DNA of 64,000 nucleotides from Emticicia sp040253585 (GCF_040253585.1 NZ_JBELAU010000001.1:1-64000); one strand, 5' to 3'. Shown: positions 33,939-43,031, counted from the stretch's first letter. Program-made: numbers and translations. The notes: a model not told the origin generated them from the letters alone.

Positions 33939-36650
33939 ATGTTAAAAGCAAAAACTCTGTGGTATCTCAACGCAATCTTATTGGTGGTTGCTTTATTTAT
34001 TGCCTATCAAATTTGGTTCGCTCCACGTAAAGATGCATGGAATTTTGTGCCAGACAGTGCTTTTTTGGTTGTCGAAAGTTCCGAAATCCAACAATCCCTT
34101 TATTCCAAAACTGACCCAACTCAGCTTGCCGATATTCCTTTTTTTTATGATGCTTTGGCTCAACTAAAAAAGATAGGCGAAAATATTGATAACCAAGAAA
34201 TTGCTAAAAAGTTCTTTGAAAAGAAACTTATCACTTATTCGCTTCACCGAGAAAACAAGAAAAATCTTGAATACATTATCTATATTCCAGCGGGTACTTT
34301 TGGCGATGAATCTTTCTTGAATAATCTTTTAGTACCAGATGCTACCAAACGAAAAGTTTACGGACGCAATTATAAAGGTCTGCGTATCAACGAATTATAT
34401 GATATAAATAGCCGTTCACTATTCAATTTTTTTGTGCATGATGATTTTTTGATTTGTAGCGGTTCGAAAGTACTACTCGAAGAAGTAGCTAATCGAATAA
34501 AGTCAGGTGTATCAATCGAGCGAGTACCATTCAAAGAATCTCGAAAAGGAACTGCCCATATTTATTTCAAAAGCAAGAGTTTGCAAGATGTGGCTGATAT
34601 TCTTCCGTCGCAATTATCGCCTAATCTGATTGAGTTTTTCGGAAATATCACGCCACGCAATCCTGATATTGTTTTCGAGAAACAAAAACTGCCTAATATT
34701 ATTTCGGCCTACATTTACTCAAAAGGTACAAATGCCATTCCTTTTTTGGGGATTTTTGCCCGTCAAAAACCACAGCCATTTGCATGTACGGGACTAATTC
34801 CCGAAAATACCGCTATCACCATTCGTCTGAGTTTCAAGAATAAGCTTTTGTTAGCACAAGAGTTTAATACTTACATGAAAAACCAAGAACCAGAACTCAT
34901 GGCCGAAAAAGATAGTGTGAATCGCTTGCTGAATTCCAATCTTAATAGCTTGTATTCGATTCTGAAAGATGAAGTTGTTATGTGTGAAATGGAAACCTCG
35001 TCAGACGAACCATCGAAGAAAATCCTACTCATCAAAACCGAAGATTCGGCCGAAGCTCTTAATTTATTTGATGATTTTGCTACTGATGCCGAGAAAATCT
35101 CCAGCTATTTCAAATCTCAGCCTTTTACGTACCTCAATAACTACGTAAGAAAAATTGATGTAAGCCAATTGCCCGCCATGTTGTTTGGTTCGGTTTTTAA
35201 AGGTTTTTCTGACTGCTACTACACTCAAAAAGATGATTATATCATTCTGGCAAGCGATGACGATGCTATGCGAGAATATCTCAATAACCTCAACACAGGT
35301 CAAACTTGGGCAAAATCAAGTATTTACAGAGATTTTATTGCCAAACTTAGTCCACAGTCACAAGTAACAGCTATCATTAGCCCGCAGAGAGTATGGAATA
35401 ATATTTATTATTCGTTACCCAAAAAATGGCAAGCCTCAACACTCAAACATGAAGTCAGAGTGAAAGATTTACGCTTCATGGCCATCGAAAACTTTGTGAT
35501 TAATAGTACGTTTGGTACAAAGTTTCTGATAGAAAAAGTCCCACAGACTCAAAAAGCGGCTGTTGTCAATAAATTGTTTTTGCAAGACAGTTTGGTTATC
35601 AATAGTCCATTGGCTGGTGTTCCTACAATAATAAAGAATCCAGTCAATGCTGCGGATGAAATTATTGTTCAGCAGGCCGATAGTCAACTGAAATTATTAT
35701 CAAATACTGCCAAAGAAATCAATGCTATTCCGTTGGGTCAGGCAATAAACACAAATTATTTATTGCCAACCGATTATTTTCAAGATGGACTTTTGCATTA
35801 TCTGACCACCACCCCAAGCGATTTAGTGGTTTTGAGTCGAGATAATACAAAAGGGATTGTAGCCAGTTCGCCCGAATTATCGCTTGATGGTGGAGTGAAA
35901 GCCTTAGCCACCAACGAAACTAAAATCTATGTTGTTGATGCTTCGGGGGCGATATATATAATTAATGAAGAAACGCAAAAAGTTAGCAAGATTAAAACAC
36001 CTACTCAACTCGGCAGCATAGTTCAGATTCAGCCAGTTAAGTATAAAAACAATGCTTATTTGGCGGTCCTTCAAAAAGATGGCACACTCAATGTATTTTA
36101 CGAACAAGGTCCAAATCTGAGTGGTTTTCCTAAAGTACCGCTCACGGCCCGACCAATCGGAATGATTGTAGAAGAAGATAATAATAAAAACTCTGTAATT
36201 ACTTTGCTTTCTGAAATCGGAGAAATCAAGAAAGTAGATATGCTTGGCAATAGCATAATCGACGCCAATATTCAGTTGGAGCGTCCAGATAAAGGAACTG
36301 TATTTGAATTATTGTTTGACCAAAACCGCAAAGATTGGTTAGTGGTGCGTCGTACACCAACTTCGATGGTAATTTTCAATAAACAAGGAGCATCGGTGAT
36401 AAAAATCGAAAGCACAAACTTCATGAAATCTCAATTGAAGTATTTTGATTTAGGAAATGACCTCCGTGTGATTTCAATTTTTGACGGTAAAAACAATACC
36501 TTTTTCGACCTAAAAGGAAAAACAATCGGCGATAAACCCTTACCTGCCAGTGCATTACCCGCACTTTCGTATGCCGAAGCCTACAATAAATTATACATAT
36601 ATAACCCAAATAAAACCAAATTTGAGGTTTGGACGGTGAAGTTGAAATAA
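33939..36650 (+). CDS. Membrane-anchored protein of unknown function with beta-propeller-like C-terminal half
   Basis: A 903-residue protein with an N-terminal membrane anchor (about residues 7-26, LNAILLVVALFIAYQIWF) and a periplasmic body. The N-terminal ~550 residues (VPDSAFLVVESSEI) resemble DUF3352-type proteins; I am not sure of this. From about 600 on, repeating strands (GGVKALATNETKIYVVDASG, NNAYLAVLQKDG) look like a beta-propeller. It has no T9SS tail and no catalytic motif. It precedes the ribosomal operon, with 436 bases between. Confidence 0.7.
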   Translation: MLKAKTLWYLNAILLVVALFIAYQIWFAPRKDAWNFVPDSAFLVVESSEIQQSLYSKTDPTQLADIPFFYDALAQLKKIGENIDNQEIAKKFFEKKLITYSLHRENKKNLEYIIYIPAGTFGDESFLNNLLVPDATKRKVYGRNYKGLRINELYDINSRSLFNFFVHDDFLICSGSKVLLEEVANRIKSGVSIERVPFKESRKGTAHIYFKSKSLQDVADILPSQLSPNLIEFFGNITPRNPDIVFEKQKLPNIISAYIYSKGTNAIPFLGIFARQKPQPFACTGLIPENTAITIRLSFKNKLLLAQEFNTYMKNQEPELMAEKDSVNRLLNSNLNSLYSILKDEVVMCEMETSSDEPSKKILLIKTEDSAEALNLFDDFATDAEKISSYFKSQPFTYLNNYVRKIDVSQLPAMLFGSVFKGFSDCYYTQKDDYIILASDDDAMREYLNNLNTGQTWAKSSIYRDFIAKLSPQSQVTAIISPQRVWNNIYYSLPKKWQASTLKHEVRVKDLRFMAIENFVINSTFGTKFLIEKVPQTQKAAVVNKLFLQDSLVINSPLAGVPTIIKNPVNAADEIIVQQADSQLKLLSNTAKEINAIPLGQAINTNYLLPTDYFQDGLLHYLTTTPSDLVVLSRDNTKGIVASSPELSLDGGVKALATNETKIYVVDASGAIYIINEETQKVSKIKTPTQLGSIVQIQPVKYKNNAYLAVLQKDGTLNVFYEQGPNLSGFPKVPLTARPIGMIVEEDNNKNSVITLLSEIGEIKKVDMLGNSIIDANIQLERPDKGTVFELLFDQNRKDWLVVRRTPTSMVIFNKQGASVIKIESTNFMKSQLKYFDLGNDLRVISIFDGKNNTFFDLKGKTIGDKPLPASALPALSYAEAYNKLYIYNPNKTKFEVWTVKLK

Positions 36651-36674
36651 ATACAAAATATTTCTTTATAAAAG

Positions 36675-36705
36675 TTGTATCTAAAAAATAAAACTTCTAC
36701 CTTTG
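36675..36705 (+). promoter_or_regulatory. Promoter P1 for the leader region upstream of rplC
   Basis: TTG at 36675-36677 and TACCTTTG at 36698-36705 match the Bacteroidota sigma-A consensus (TTG, about 20 bases, TAnnTTTG) exactly. The predicted transcript starts near 36711. Confidence 0.8.
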
Positions 36706-36970
36706 CACTCTCATTAAGAAACGGAGTATTCTTCTCTGGTCAAATGAAGTCTCAGCTCATGCGGGAAACCAGTTTGACTATTGACCTGTTGAGTCACAGA
36801 GCTTGTCTCTAACACTCATTTGAAACGGTCTCCGAAAGCTTTTGAACATTTACAGGAATCATTGCAAGGTAACAAGGAATTGTCCTGCACCTATTTGGTC
36901 CTTACCCATGCGGTTTGCAATGCAAAGTTTAAGTTGGCAGTGGCCAACCTCTGAAAAAAGTAAATAAATT
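36706..36970 (+). ncRNA. Candidate structured leader or small RNA upstream of rplC
   Basis: This ~260-base non-coding stretch follows a strong promoter and can fold well. A GGTCAA/TTGACC stem lies near 36740-36785, a stem with ATTGCAA/TTGCAAT closing arms plus an inner GGTAA/CCTTACC pairing near 36860-36920, and a perfect GTTGGC/GCCAAC hairpin at its end near 36932-36950. No long ORF is conserved in it. It may be the 5' leader of the ribosomal operon or a separate RNA, because another promoter follows. I match no named RNA family. Confidence 0.5.
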
Positions 36971-36982
36971 ATTGGCTTTAAC

Positions 36983-37013
36983 TTGTAATCGTGCATTATT
37001 TTCACGAATTTTG
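36983..37013 (+). promoter_or_regulatory. Promoter P2 directly upstream of rplC
   Basis: TTG at 36983-36985, 20 bases, then GAATTTTG at 37006-37013 (one mismatch to TAnnTTTG). The spacing equals that of P1. Just downstream is a CCAGTT/AACTGG hairpin (37018-37036). The AATTTTGCAnCCCAGTT word recurs at the rpsH promoter. Confidence 0.6.
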
Positions 37014-37086
37014 CACCCCAGTTTACGTTGAACTGGCGAAAAGATGAAAGTTTAGGTTAAATTAGCAAAATAAAGCGTAAAATACC

Positions 37087-37707
37087 ATGTCTGGAATTAT
37101 TGGAAAGAAGGTTGGAATGACAACTATCTTCAACGCAGAAGGTCAAGCAGTACCATGTACTTTGATTGAAGCAGGCCCATGCGTTGTTACTCAAGTTCGT
37201 ACGGAAGATAAAGATGGCTACACAGCTATTCAGTTAGGTTACGGCGAAAAGAAAGAAAAAAATACAAGCCGCTCGCTTGTAGGTCATTTTAAGAAAGCAG
37301 GTACAACACCTAAGCGTAAATTAGTAGAATTCAAAGAATTCGAAAAAGAATATAACCTTGGCGAAACAATTCGTGTAGAAGATGTTTTTGCAGAAGGAGA
37401 TTTCTTGGACGTGACTGGAAACTCTAAAGGACGTGGTTTTCAAGGGGTTGTTAAGCGTCACGGATTTGCAGGGGTAGGTGGTCAAACACACGGTCAGCAC
37501 AACAGAGGTCGTCACCCAGGTTCGATTGGTGCTTGTTCGTTCCCATCACGTGTATTCAAAGGTGTTCGTATGGGTGGTCGTATGGGAAATACTCGTACTA
37601 CAATCCAAAACTTGAAAGTATTAAAAGTACTTACAGAGCAAAACCTTATCGTAGTGAATGGTTCAATCCCAGGAGCGAAAAATTCTTACATTACATTACA
37701 TAAATAA
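37087..37707 (+). CDS. rplC: 50S ribosomal protein L3
   Basis: A 206-residue L3, with the MSGIIGKKVGMT N-terminus and the conserved GRGFQGVVKRHGF and GQHNRGRHPGSIG segments that reach towards the peptidyl-transferase region. It is the first ribosomal gene here: rpsJ, normally just upstream, is missing and an unrelated gene precedes the promoter region. A perfect ATAACCCC/GGGGTGTTAT-type hairpin lies in the 105-base gap to rplD. Confidence 0.97.
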   Translation: MSGIIGKKVGMTTIFNAEGQAVPCTLIEAGPCVVTQVRTEDKDGYTAIQLGYGEKKEKNTSRSLVGHFKKAGTTPKRKLVEFKEFEKEYNLGETIRVEDVFAEGDFLDVTGNSKGRGFQGVVKRHGFAGVGGQTHGQHNRGRHPGSIGACSFPSRVFKGVRMGGRMGNTRTTIQNLKVLKVLTEQNLIVVNGSIPGAKNSYITLHK

Positions 37708-37812
37708 GATAACCCCCGGCCCTTTAAAGGGGTGTTATAGAAAAAGCTTCCTTAGGGCAGAAGCTATTTAGGTCGAAACTGAACGACATCGAAAAAATAC
37801 AGTAATAATCAA

Positions 37813-38439
37813 ATGAATTTACCAGTATTAAGCAAAGACGGAAAAGACACAGGTCGTGTAGCTACATTAGCTGACGGTGTTTTCGGAATTGAGCCAAACC
37901 AACACGTAGTTTACTTAGATGTAAAACATTATTTGGCTAACCAACGTCAAGGAACGCACAAAGCGAAGCAAAGAGCTGAAATCGCTCGTTCTACTAAGAA
38001 AATCGTTCGTCAAAAAGGTTCAGGAGGTGCTCGTCACGGTTCTACCAAATCTCCAACTTTCGTAGGTGGTGGTCGTGTATTCGGACCAGTTCCACGTGAT
38101 TACGATTTCAAACTCAACAAAAAAATCAAAGTGTTGGCTCGTAAGTCAGTACTTTCTTCAAGAGCAGCAGAAAGCAATATTTCAATCATTGAAAACTTTA
38201 CTTTCGAAGCACCAAAGACAAAATCATATTTGTCATTCCTCAACGCACTTTCTTTAACTGGCACTAAAACCTTGTTTATCATAGGTGATTATGACAGTAA
38301 TGTATATTTGTCAGCACGTAACATTCCTAAAACTAAGGTAATAAGTGTTGATGAAGTAAGTACTTACGATTTAATTAACGCTGACAAAGTTTTAATTAGC
38401 GAAGGTGCATTGTCGAAAATTGAAACAATATTGAATTAA
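37813..38439 (+). CDS. rplD: 50S ribosomal protein L4
   Basis: A 208-residue L4. The conserved loop lining the exit tunnel is visible (KIVRQKGSGGARHGSTKSP and GGGRVFGP). The start MNLPVLSKDGKDTG fits. It is followed by rplW with 38 bases between. In enterobacteria L4 represses its own operon; I see no clear equivalent binding site. Confidence 0.97.
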   Translation: MNLPVLSKDGKDTGRVATLADGVFGIEPNQHVVYLDVKHYLANQRQGTHKAKQRAEIARSTKKIVRQKGSGGARHGSTKSPTFVGGGRVFGPVPRDYDFKLNKKIKVLARKSVLSSRAAESNISIIENFTFEAPKTKSYLSFLNALSLTGTKTLFIIGDYDSNVYLSARNIPKTKVISVDEVSTYDLINADKVLISEGALSKIETILN

Positions 38440-38477
38440 GACTTATAGTTGCATTGCAGCTTATAAATAATACAAAA

Positions 38478-38765
38478 ATGAGCGTACTCAAAAGACCAAT
38501 CGTTACCGAAAAATCACAAAAACTTACTACAACAGGTAAATTTGTGTTTGAGGTTGAGTTGAATGCGAACAAAATCGAAATCGCAAAAGCTGTCGAAAAA
38601 ATGTACGGTGTTACTGTAACAGACGTAAACACTGTTCGCCAAATCGGCAAAAAGAAATCGAGAATGACTCGTAGCAGAGCATCATCAGGTATGACTTCTA
38701 CTTTCAAGAAAGCAGTAGTAACATTGAAAGATGGTGATTTAATCGATTTCTACGAAAATTTGTAA
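38478..38765 (+). CDS. rplW: 50S ribosomal protein L23
   Basis: A 95-residue L23 (MSVLKRPIVTEKSQKL, then FEVELNANKIEIAKAVE), found at the exit of the peptide tunnel, where it can dock trigger factor and SRP. The frame extends upstream to 38454, but the ATG at 38478 gives the family N-terminus and is preceded by an A-rich tract. Confidence 0.96.
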   Translation: MSVLKRPIVTEKSQKLTTTGKFVFEVELNANKIEIAKAVEKMYGVTVTDVNTVRQIGKKKSRMTRSRASSGMTSTFKKAVVTLKDGDLIDFYENL

Positions 38766-38843
38766 TAAGTGCTAAAAGTAGCCAAGTATTACACAATTTA
38801 CTAAATTAAAGTATAGCCTTCGGCTGCAAAAGATTAAGTAACA

Positions 38844-39668
38844 ATGGGTATCAAAAAATTAAAACCAAACACACCTGGCCAACGTCATAGAATTGCTCCT
38901 GATTTTTCAGACATTACAGCAAGTAAGCCAGAGAAAAGCCTAACCACTACTATCAAGAAAACTGGTGGTAGAAATAGCGAAGGTCACCGTACTGCACGTT
39001 ATATTGGTGGTGGACACAAACGTAGATATCGTTTGATTGATTTCAAAAGAAATAAAGTAGATATTTCTGCTGAAGTAAAAACTATTGAGTATGACCCAAA
39101 TCGTACAGCACGTATTGCTTTGGTTCAGTACACTGACGGTGAGAAAGCATACATCATTGCTCCTCAAGGATTGAAAGTTGGACAAACTATCATCGCAGGT
39201 TCAAATGTTGCACCAGAGGTTGGTAACTCACTTCCAGTAGGAAATATGCCACTTGGTACAATCATTCACAACATCGAATTACAACCAGGTAAAGGTGCTC
39301 AGATGGCACGTAGTGCTGGAGCTTACGCTCAGGTATTAGCAAAAGATAGCAAATATGTTACTTTAAAAATGCCATCTGGTGAAATGAGAATGATACTTGC
39401 TACTTGTGTTGCTACAGTAGGAACAGTATCAAACGCAGACCACATGAACGTAACGCTTGGAAAAGCAGGTCGTAAACGTTGGTTAGGGGTTCGTCCAAGA
39501 GTAAGAGGTGTTGCAATGAACCCAGTTGACCACCCTATGGGAGGTGGTGAAGGCCGTTCGTCAGGTGGTCACCCACGTTCACGTAACGGTTTATTAGCGA
39601 AAGGTAAGAAAACTCGTGATACGACAAAGCCTTCATCGAAGCTTATCATTTCAAGAAGAAATAAATAA
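38844..39668 (+). CDS. rplB: 50S ribosomal protein L2
   Basis: A 274-residue L2, length typical. Conserved features are the KRRYRLIDFKRNK segment, the SAGAYAQVLAKD block and the C-terminal GVAMNPVDHPMGGGEGR loop near the peptidyl-transferase centre with its essential His. It sits in the canonical order rplW-rplB-rpsS. Confidence 0.98.
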   Translation: MGIKKLKPNTPGQRHRIAPDFSDITASKPEKSLTTTIKKTGGRNSEGHRTARYIGGGHKRRYRLIDFKRNKVDISAEVKTIEYDPNRTARIALVQYTDGEKAYIIAPQGLKVGQTIIAGSNVAPEVGNSLPVGNMPLGTIIHNIELQPGKGAQMARSAGAYAQVLAKDSKYVTLKMPSGEMRMILATCVATVGTVSNADHMNVTLGKAGRKRWLGVRPRVRGVAMNPVDHPMGGGEGRSSGGHPRSRNGLLAKGKKTRDTTKPSSKLIISRRNK

Positions 39669-39758
39669 TAATCAAGCAGTTTAATGGCTTTTTGATTTAG
39701 AAATAGACAGAGAGTTCAAAACTTAACCGTAGCGAGAAATCGCTCAGAATAATAAAAA

Positions 39759-40037
39759 ATGGCACGTTCACTTAAAAAAGGACCATACATTGATTTTCGC
39801 CTCGACAAGAAAGTTGTTGATATGAATAACTCAGGCAAAAAGTCAGTTATCAAAACGTGGTCACGTCGCTCAATGATTTCTCCAGATTTTATCGGGCACA
39901 CCTTCGCAGTACATAACGGAAATAAATTTATTCCTGTTTATGTAACTGATAACATGGTAGGACACAAACTTGGTGAGTTTTCACCAACTCGTAACTTCCG
40001 TGGTCACGTAGCAAAAAAAGATAAAGGTAAAAGATAA
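39759..40037 (+). CDS. rpsS: 30S ribosomal protein S19
   Basis: A 92-residue S19 (MARSLKKGPYIDFRL, then RRSMISPDFIGHTFAVHNG), part of the 30S head where it contacts S13. Length and order are normal. The following gap holds a low-complexity inverted repeat. Confidence 0.97.
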   Translation: MARSLKKGPYIDFRLDKKVVDMNNSGKKSVIKTWSRRSMISPDFIGHTFAVHNGNKFIPVYVTDNMVGHKLGEFSPTRNFRGHVAKKDKGKR

Positions 40038-40045
40038 TAATTACA

Positions 40046-40157
40046 ATGAAGAATGAAGAATGAAGAATGTAGAATGTAAAATGAAGTGTGAATACCGAAA
40101 TGTAAACATAATTCTTAACTCTTAATTCTTAATTCTAAATTCATAATTCTACATTTC
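40046..40157. repeat. Low-complexity inverted repeat between rpsS and rplV
   Basis: A tract of repeated GAATGAA words (40046-40080) is mirrored by CTTAATT/ATTCT words at 40109-40157. It fills nearly the whole 127-base gap. No ORF is present. Confidence 0.6.
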
Positions 40158-40164
40158 AAGAATA

Positions 40165-40509
40165 ATGGAAGCAGTAGCAAAACTTAATGATTACCCTACC
40201 TCGCCTCGTAAGGCAAGATTAGTGATTGACCTTATTAGAGGGAAAAAGGTAAGTCAGGCTTTAGGCATTTTGAGCTTTCAGCCACAACACGCCGCACCAG
40301 TGGTTAAGAAAGTCTTATTATCGGCAGTTGCTAACTGGCAACAAAAGAATGAAGACTTGAAAATCGAAGACGCAGAATTGTACGTAAAGTCAATTTTCGT
40401 TGATGGTGGACGTATGTTGAAACGCATGAGACCAGCTCCACAAGGACGTGGATACCGTGTTCGTAAGCGTTCTCACCATCTTACAATTGTAGTTGATAGT
40501 GCAAATTAA
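40165..40509 (+). CDS. rplV: 50S ribosomal protein L22
   Basis: A 114-residue L22. The N-terminal SPRKARLVIDLIRGKKV and C-terminal hairpin-loop GGRMLKRMRPAPQGRGYRVRKR, which reaches into the exit tunnel and carries macrolide-resistance positions in other species, are intact. Confidence 0.97.
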   Translation: MEAVAKLNDYPTSPRKARLVIDLIRGKKVSQALGILSFQPQHAAPVVKKVLLSAVANWQQKNEDLKIEDAELYVKSIFVDGGRMLKRMRPAPQGRGYRVRKRSHHLTIVVDSAN

Positions 40510-40565
40510 TTAAATCAAATAGCAAACGATACACTACTCGTATTGCTTAATAAAGTAAATTACCA

Positions 40566-41438
40566 ATGGGACAAAAAGTAAATCCGGTAGGTCTAAGACT
40601 TGGTTATATCAGAGGATGGGATTCTAACTGGTATGGTGGAAAAACTTTCGCTGAGAAATTAGTTGAAGACCAAGAAATCCGTAAATACGTTTCAGCTCGT
40701 ATTCCAAAAGGTGCTATCTCGAAAGTAGTTATCGAGCGTACTTTAAAACGCATTACACTTACAATCCATACAGCCCGTCCAGGTGTTGTTATCGGTAAAG
40801 GTGGAAATGAGGTTGATAAAATCAAGGAGGAGCTTAAAAAATTAACGGGCAAAGATGTTCAGATTAATATCTACGAAATCAAACGTCCAGAACTCGACGC
40901 TAAATTAGTGGGTGAATCAATCGCTCAACAACTCGAAGCTCGTATTTCTTACCGTCGTGCCATGAAACAAGCTATCCAAGCTGCGGTTCGTGTAGGTGCA
41001 CAAGGTATCAAAGTAAAGTTAGGTGGTCGTTTAGCAGGAGCTGAGATGGCACGTAACGAAATGTACAAAGAAGGACGTATTCCTTTGCATACACTTCGTG
41101 CAGACATCGACTATGCTATCTCTGAAGCCCTTACTGTGTACGGAAAAATCGGTATTAAAGTATGGATTTTCAAAGGTGAAGTTTACGGTAAGCGTGACTT
41201 GACTCCAGCAGGTGGTGGTACTTCTCAATCAAATAACGAGAGAGGTGGTGCAGAAGCACAAGCTGGCGGACGTGGTGGTCGTGATGACCGCAGAGGCGGA
41301 GGCCGTGACGACCGCAGAGGTGGTGGTCGTGATGACAACAGAGGTGGTGGCCGTAACAACAGTAATAACCGTGGTGGTGGTGCTGGTGGCAATCGCAACA
41401 ATAATAACAATAGAGGTACAGGTCCAAATAAGAGATAA
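40566..41438 (+). CDS. rpsC: 30S ribosomal protein S3 with RGG-rich C-terminal tail
   Basis: A 290-residue S3. The KH domain (VVIGKGGNEVDKI) and C-terminal core (KLGGRLAGAEMARNE) end near residue 213, the size of a typical S3. Residues ~216-290 add a glycine/arginine/aspartate/asparagine-rich tail with repeated GGRDDRRGG-like units, encoded by imperfect ~27-base DNA repeats near 41270-41360. The tail is disordered and resembles RGG RNA-binding regions. Bacteroidota S3 often has an extension, so novelty is modest. Confidence 0.96.
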   Translation: MGQKVNPVGLRLGYIRGWDSNWYGGKTFAEKLVEDQEIRKYVSARIPKGAISKVVIERTLKRITLTIHTARPGVVIGKGGNEVDKIKEELKKLTGKDVQINIYEIKRPELDAKLVGESIAQQLEARISYRRAMKQAIQAAVRVGAQGIKVKLGGRLAGAEMARNEMYKEGRIPLHTLRADIDYAISEALTVYGKIGIKVWIFKGEVYGKRDLTPAGGGTSQSNNERGGAEAQAGGRGGRDDRRGGGRDDRRGGGRDDNRGGGRNNSNNRGGGAGGNRNNNNNRGTGPNKR

Positions 41439-41446
41439 GCACCTAA

Positions 41447-41522
41447 CTTAGTTTCAAGTTTACTTCTCGAAAACTTTTGGTGTATTCATTGAAACTTTAG
41501 GAAAATTTAACTTGAAACTAAG
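41447..41522. repeat. Inverted repeat between rpsC and rplP
   Basis: Perfect 14-bp arms CTTAGTTTCAAGTT (41447-41460) and its complement (41509-41522) bracket an inner imperfect stem. It lies in the 112-base gap of an operon with no other signal. Confidence 0.8.
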
Positions 41523-41550
41523 CACTCAGTGCTGAAAATATAACATCGTC

Positions 41551-41979
41551 ATGTTACAACCAAGAAGAACCAAATTTCGTAAGCAACAAAAAGGCAGAAT
41601 TAAAGGTCTCGCCACTCGTGGACACGAGATAGCTTTCGGAACATTCGCTATCAAATCTTTAGAGCCAGGTTTCATTACCTCTCGCCAGATTGAAGCAGCA
41701 CGTATCGGTGTTACCCGTGCAATGAAACGTGAAGGTCAAGTGTGGATTCGTATTTTTCCAGACAAGCCAATCACTAAAAAACCTCTCGAGGTACGTATGG
41801 GTAAGGGTAAAGGTGCACCTGAATATTGGGTAGCCAGTGTTAAACCAGGTACAATTTTATTCGAAGCAACTGGAGTACCAGTAGAAGTAGCAACAGAAGC
41901 ATTACGTTTAGCTGCTCAAAAACTTCCAGTTCAAACAAAATTTATAGTTCGTAGAGACTATCAAGAAGGAGCTGAATAA
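41551..41979 (+). CDS. rplP: 50S ribosomal protein L16
   Basis: A 142-residue L16 (MLQPRRTKFRKQQKGR, then RIFPDKPITKKPLEVRMGKGKG with the A-site-facing loop). The length is as expected. It follows rpsC in the canonical order. Confidence 0.97.
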   Translation: MLQPRRTKFRKQQKGRIKGLATRGHEIAFGTFAIKSLEPGFITSRQIEAARIGVTRAMKREGQVWIRIFPDKPITKKPLEVRMGKGKGAPEYWVASVKPGTILFEATGVPVEVATEALRLAAQKLPVQTKFIVRRDYQEGAE

Positions 41980-41984
41980 TAACA

Positions 41985-42060
41985 ATAGTTCTGAGTGCTG
42001 AGTTTTGAATGCGGTCGAAGGTATAAATTCCTAATTCCTAATTCCTAATTCCTGACTCAG
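41985..42060. repeat. Low-complexity repeat between rplP and rpmC
   Basis: Direct repeats of TAATTCC occur about four times in 42026-42055. An upstream word GAGTGCTGAGTTTTGAAT resembles the repeat at 12420-12445. No gene is present. Confidence 0.6.
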
Positions 42061-42078
42061 TTAAGTTCAAATAATAAA

Positions 42079-42261
42079 ATGAAACAGTCAGAAATCAAAG
42101 CATTGTCACTTGAGCAGTTAGAGCAAAATATCGCTGTTGAGAAAGATAGAATCTTGAAATTACAGTTTGCTCACGCCATTACACCCATCGAAAATCCGAT
42201 GCGTATTCGTCAGTCTCGTAGATTGATAGCTCAATTGTTGACTGAATTGAACGCAAGATAA
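42079..42261 (+). CDS. rpmC: 50S ribosomal protein L29
   Basis: A 60-residue two-helix L29 (MKQSEIKALSLEQLEQNI, then RQSRRLIAQLLTELN), located near L23 at the tunnel exit. Confidence 0.95.
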   Translation: MKQSEIKALSLEQLEQNIAVEKDRILKLQFAHAITPIENPMRIRQSRRLIAQLLTELNAR

Positions 42262-42306
42262 ATTATAGCAATCCCTGTTAACAGCAGGATATCAAGTATC
42301 TGAACA

Positions 42307-42561
42307 ATGGAAAGAAATCTCAGAAAAGAGCGTATCGGAACGGTAGTAAGCAACAAGATGGATAAATCAGGTGTTGTAGCTGTGGTTCGTAAATTGAAAC
42401 ATCCGAAGTACGGAAAGTTTATGCTCAAAACCAAGAAGTTTATGTTCCATGACGAGAACAATGAAGTTGGTATCGGTGATACCGTTAAAATTCAGGAGAC
42501 TCGTCCATTGAGCAAAAACAAAAATTGGAGATTAGTAGAAATCGTAGAAAAAGCGAAATAA
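42307..42561 (+). CDS. rpsQ: 30S ribosomal protein S17
   Basis: An 84-residue S17 OB-fold protein (RKERIGTVVSNKMDKSGVV, then GDTVKIQETRPLSKNKNWR), an early binder of the 5' domain of 16S rRNA. Confidence 0.96.
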   Translation: MERNLRKERIGTVVSNKMDKSGVVAVVRKLKHPKYGKFMLKTKKFMFHDENNEVGIGDTVKIQETRPLSKNKNWRLVEIVEKAK

Positions 42562-42662
42562 TAGCCCCAATTTTGTTCTCCTTAGCTGGAGAAAGCTATT
42601 AACCAAATTACCCCTTGAGCAGGGTCGAATCCGACTTAGGGGTCTTAACTATTCATAAGACA

Positions 42663-43031
42663 ATGTTACAGCAAGAATCAAGAGCAGGTGTTGCCGACAA
42701 CAGTGGTGCAAAAGAAGTGCTTGTTATCCGTGTATTGGGTGGCACACGTAAACGTTATGCATCAATCGGTGATAAAGTTGTCGTAACGGTGAAATCAGCC
42801 CTTTCATCTTCAAACATGAAGAAAGGAACTGTATCAAAGGCTGTTGTTGTGAGAACTACTAAGGAAGTTCGTCGCAAAGATGGTACTTACATTCGTTTTG
42901 AAGACAACGCAGTCGTATTATTAAACAATCAAGATGAGCCACGTGGCACTCGTATTTTCGGACCTGTTGCTCGCGAATTGCGTGAGAAACAATTCATGAA
43001 AATCGTTTCTTTGGCTCCAGAAGTTCTTTAA
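42663..43031 (+). CDS. rplN: 50S ribosomal protein L14
   Basis: A 122-residue L14 (MLQQESRAGVADNSGAKEVL, then GTRIFGPVARELR). The frame opens earlier at 42615, but the ATG at 42663 matches the universal MI/LQ start of L14, and the length is exactly typical. Confidence 0.97.
   Translation: MLQQESRAGVADNSGAKEVLVIRVLGGTRKRYASIGDKVVVTVKSALSSSNMKKGTVSKAVVVRTTKEVRRKDGTYIRFEDNAVVLLNNQDEPRGTRIFGPVARELREKQFMKIVSLAPEVL

Noticed and set aside
31520..36730. The 14-base word AGAAACGGAGTATT present both in the eboA-eboB gap and in the leader before rplC
   Set aside because: A match of this length between any two places in the window is expected by chance.
41170..41442. Histidine-rich or arginine-rich ORFs on the reverse strand over rpsC's tail
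   Set aside because: They are shadows of the repetitive glycine/arginine codons of S3.
42600..42660. tRNA-like words (GGGTCGAATCC) in the gap before rplN
   Set aside because: No cloverleaf, no acceptor stem or anticodon arm could be built around it; the gap is simply AT-poor spacer.
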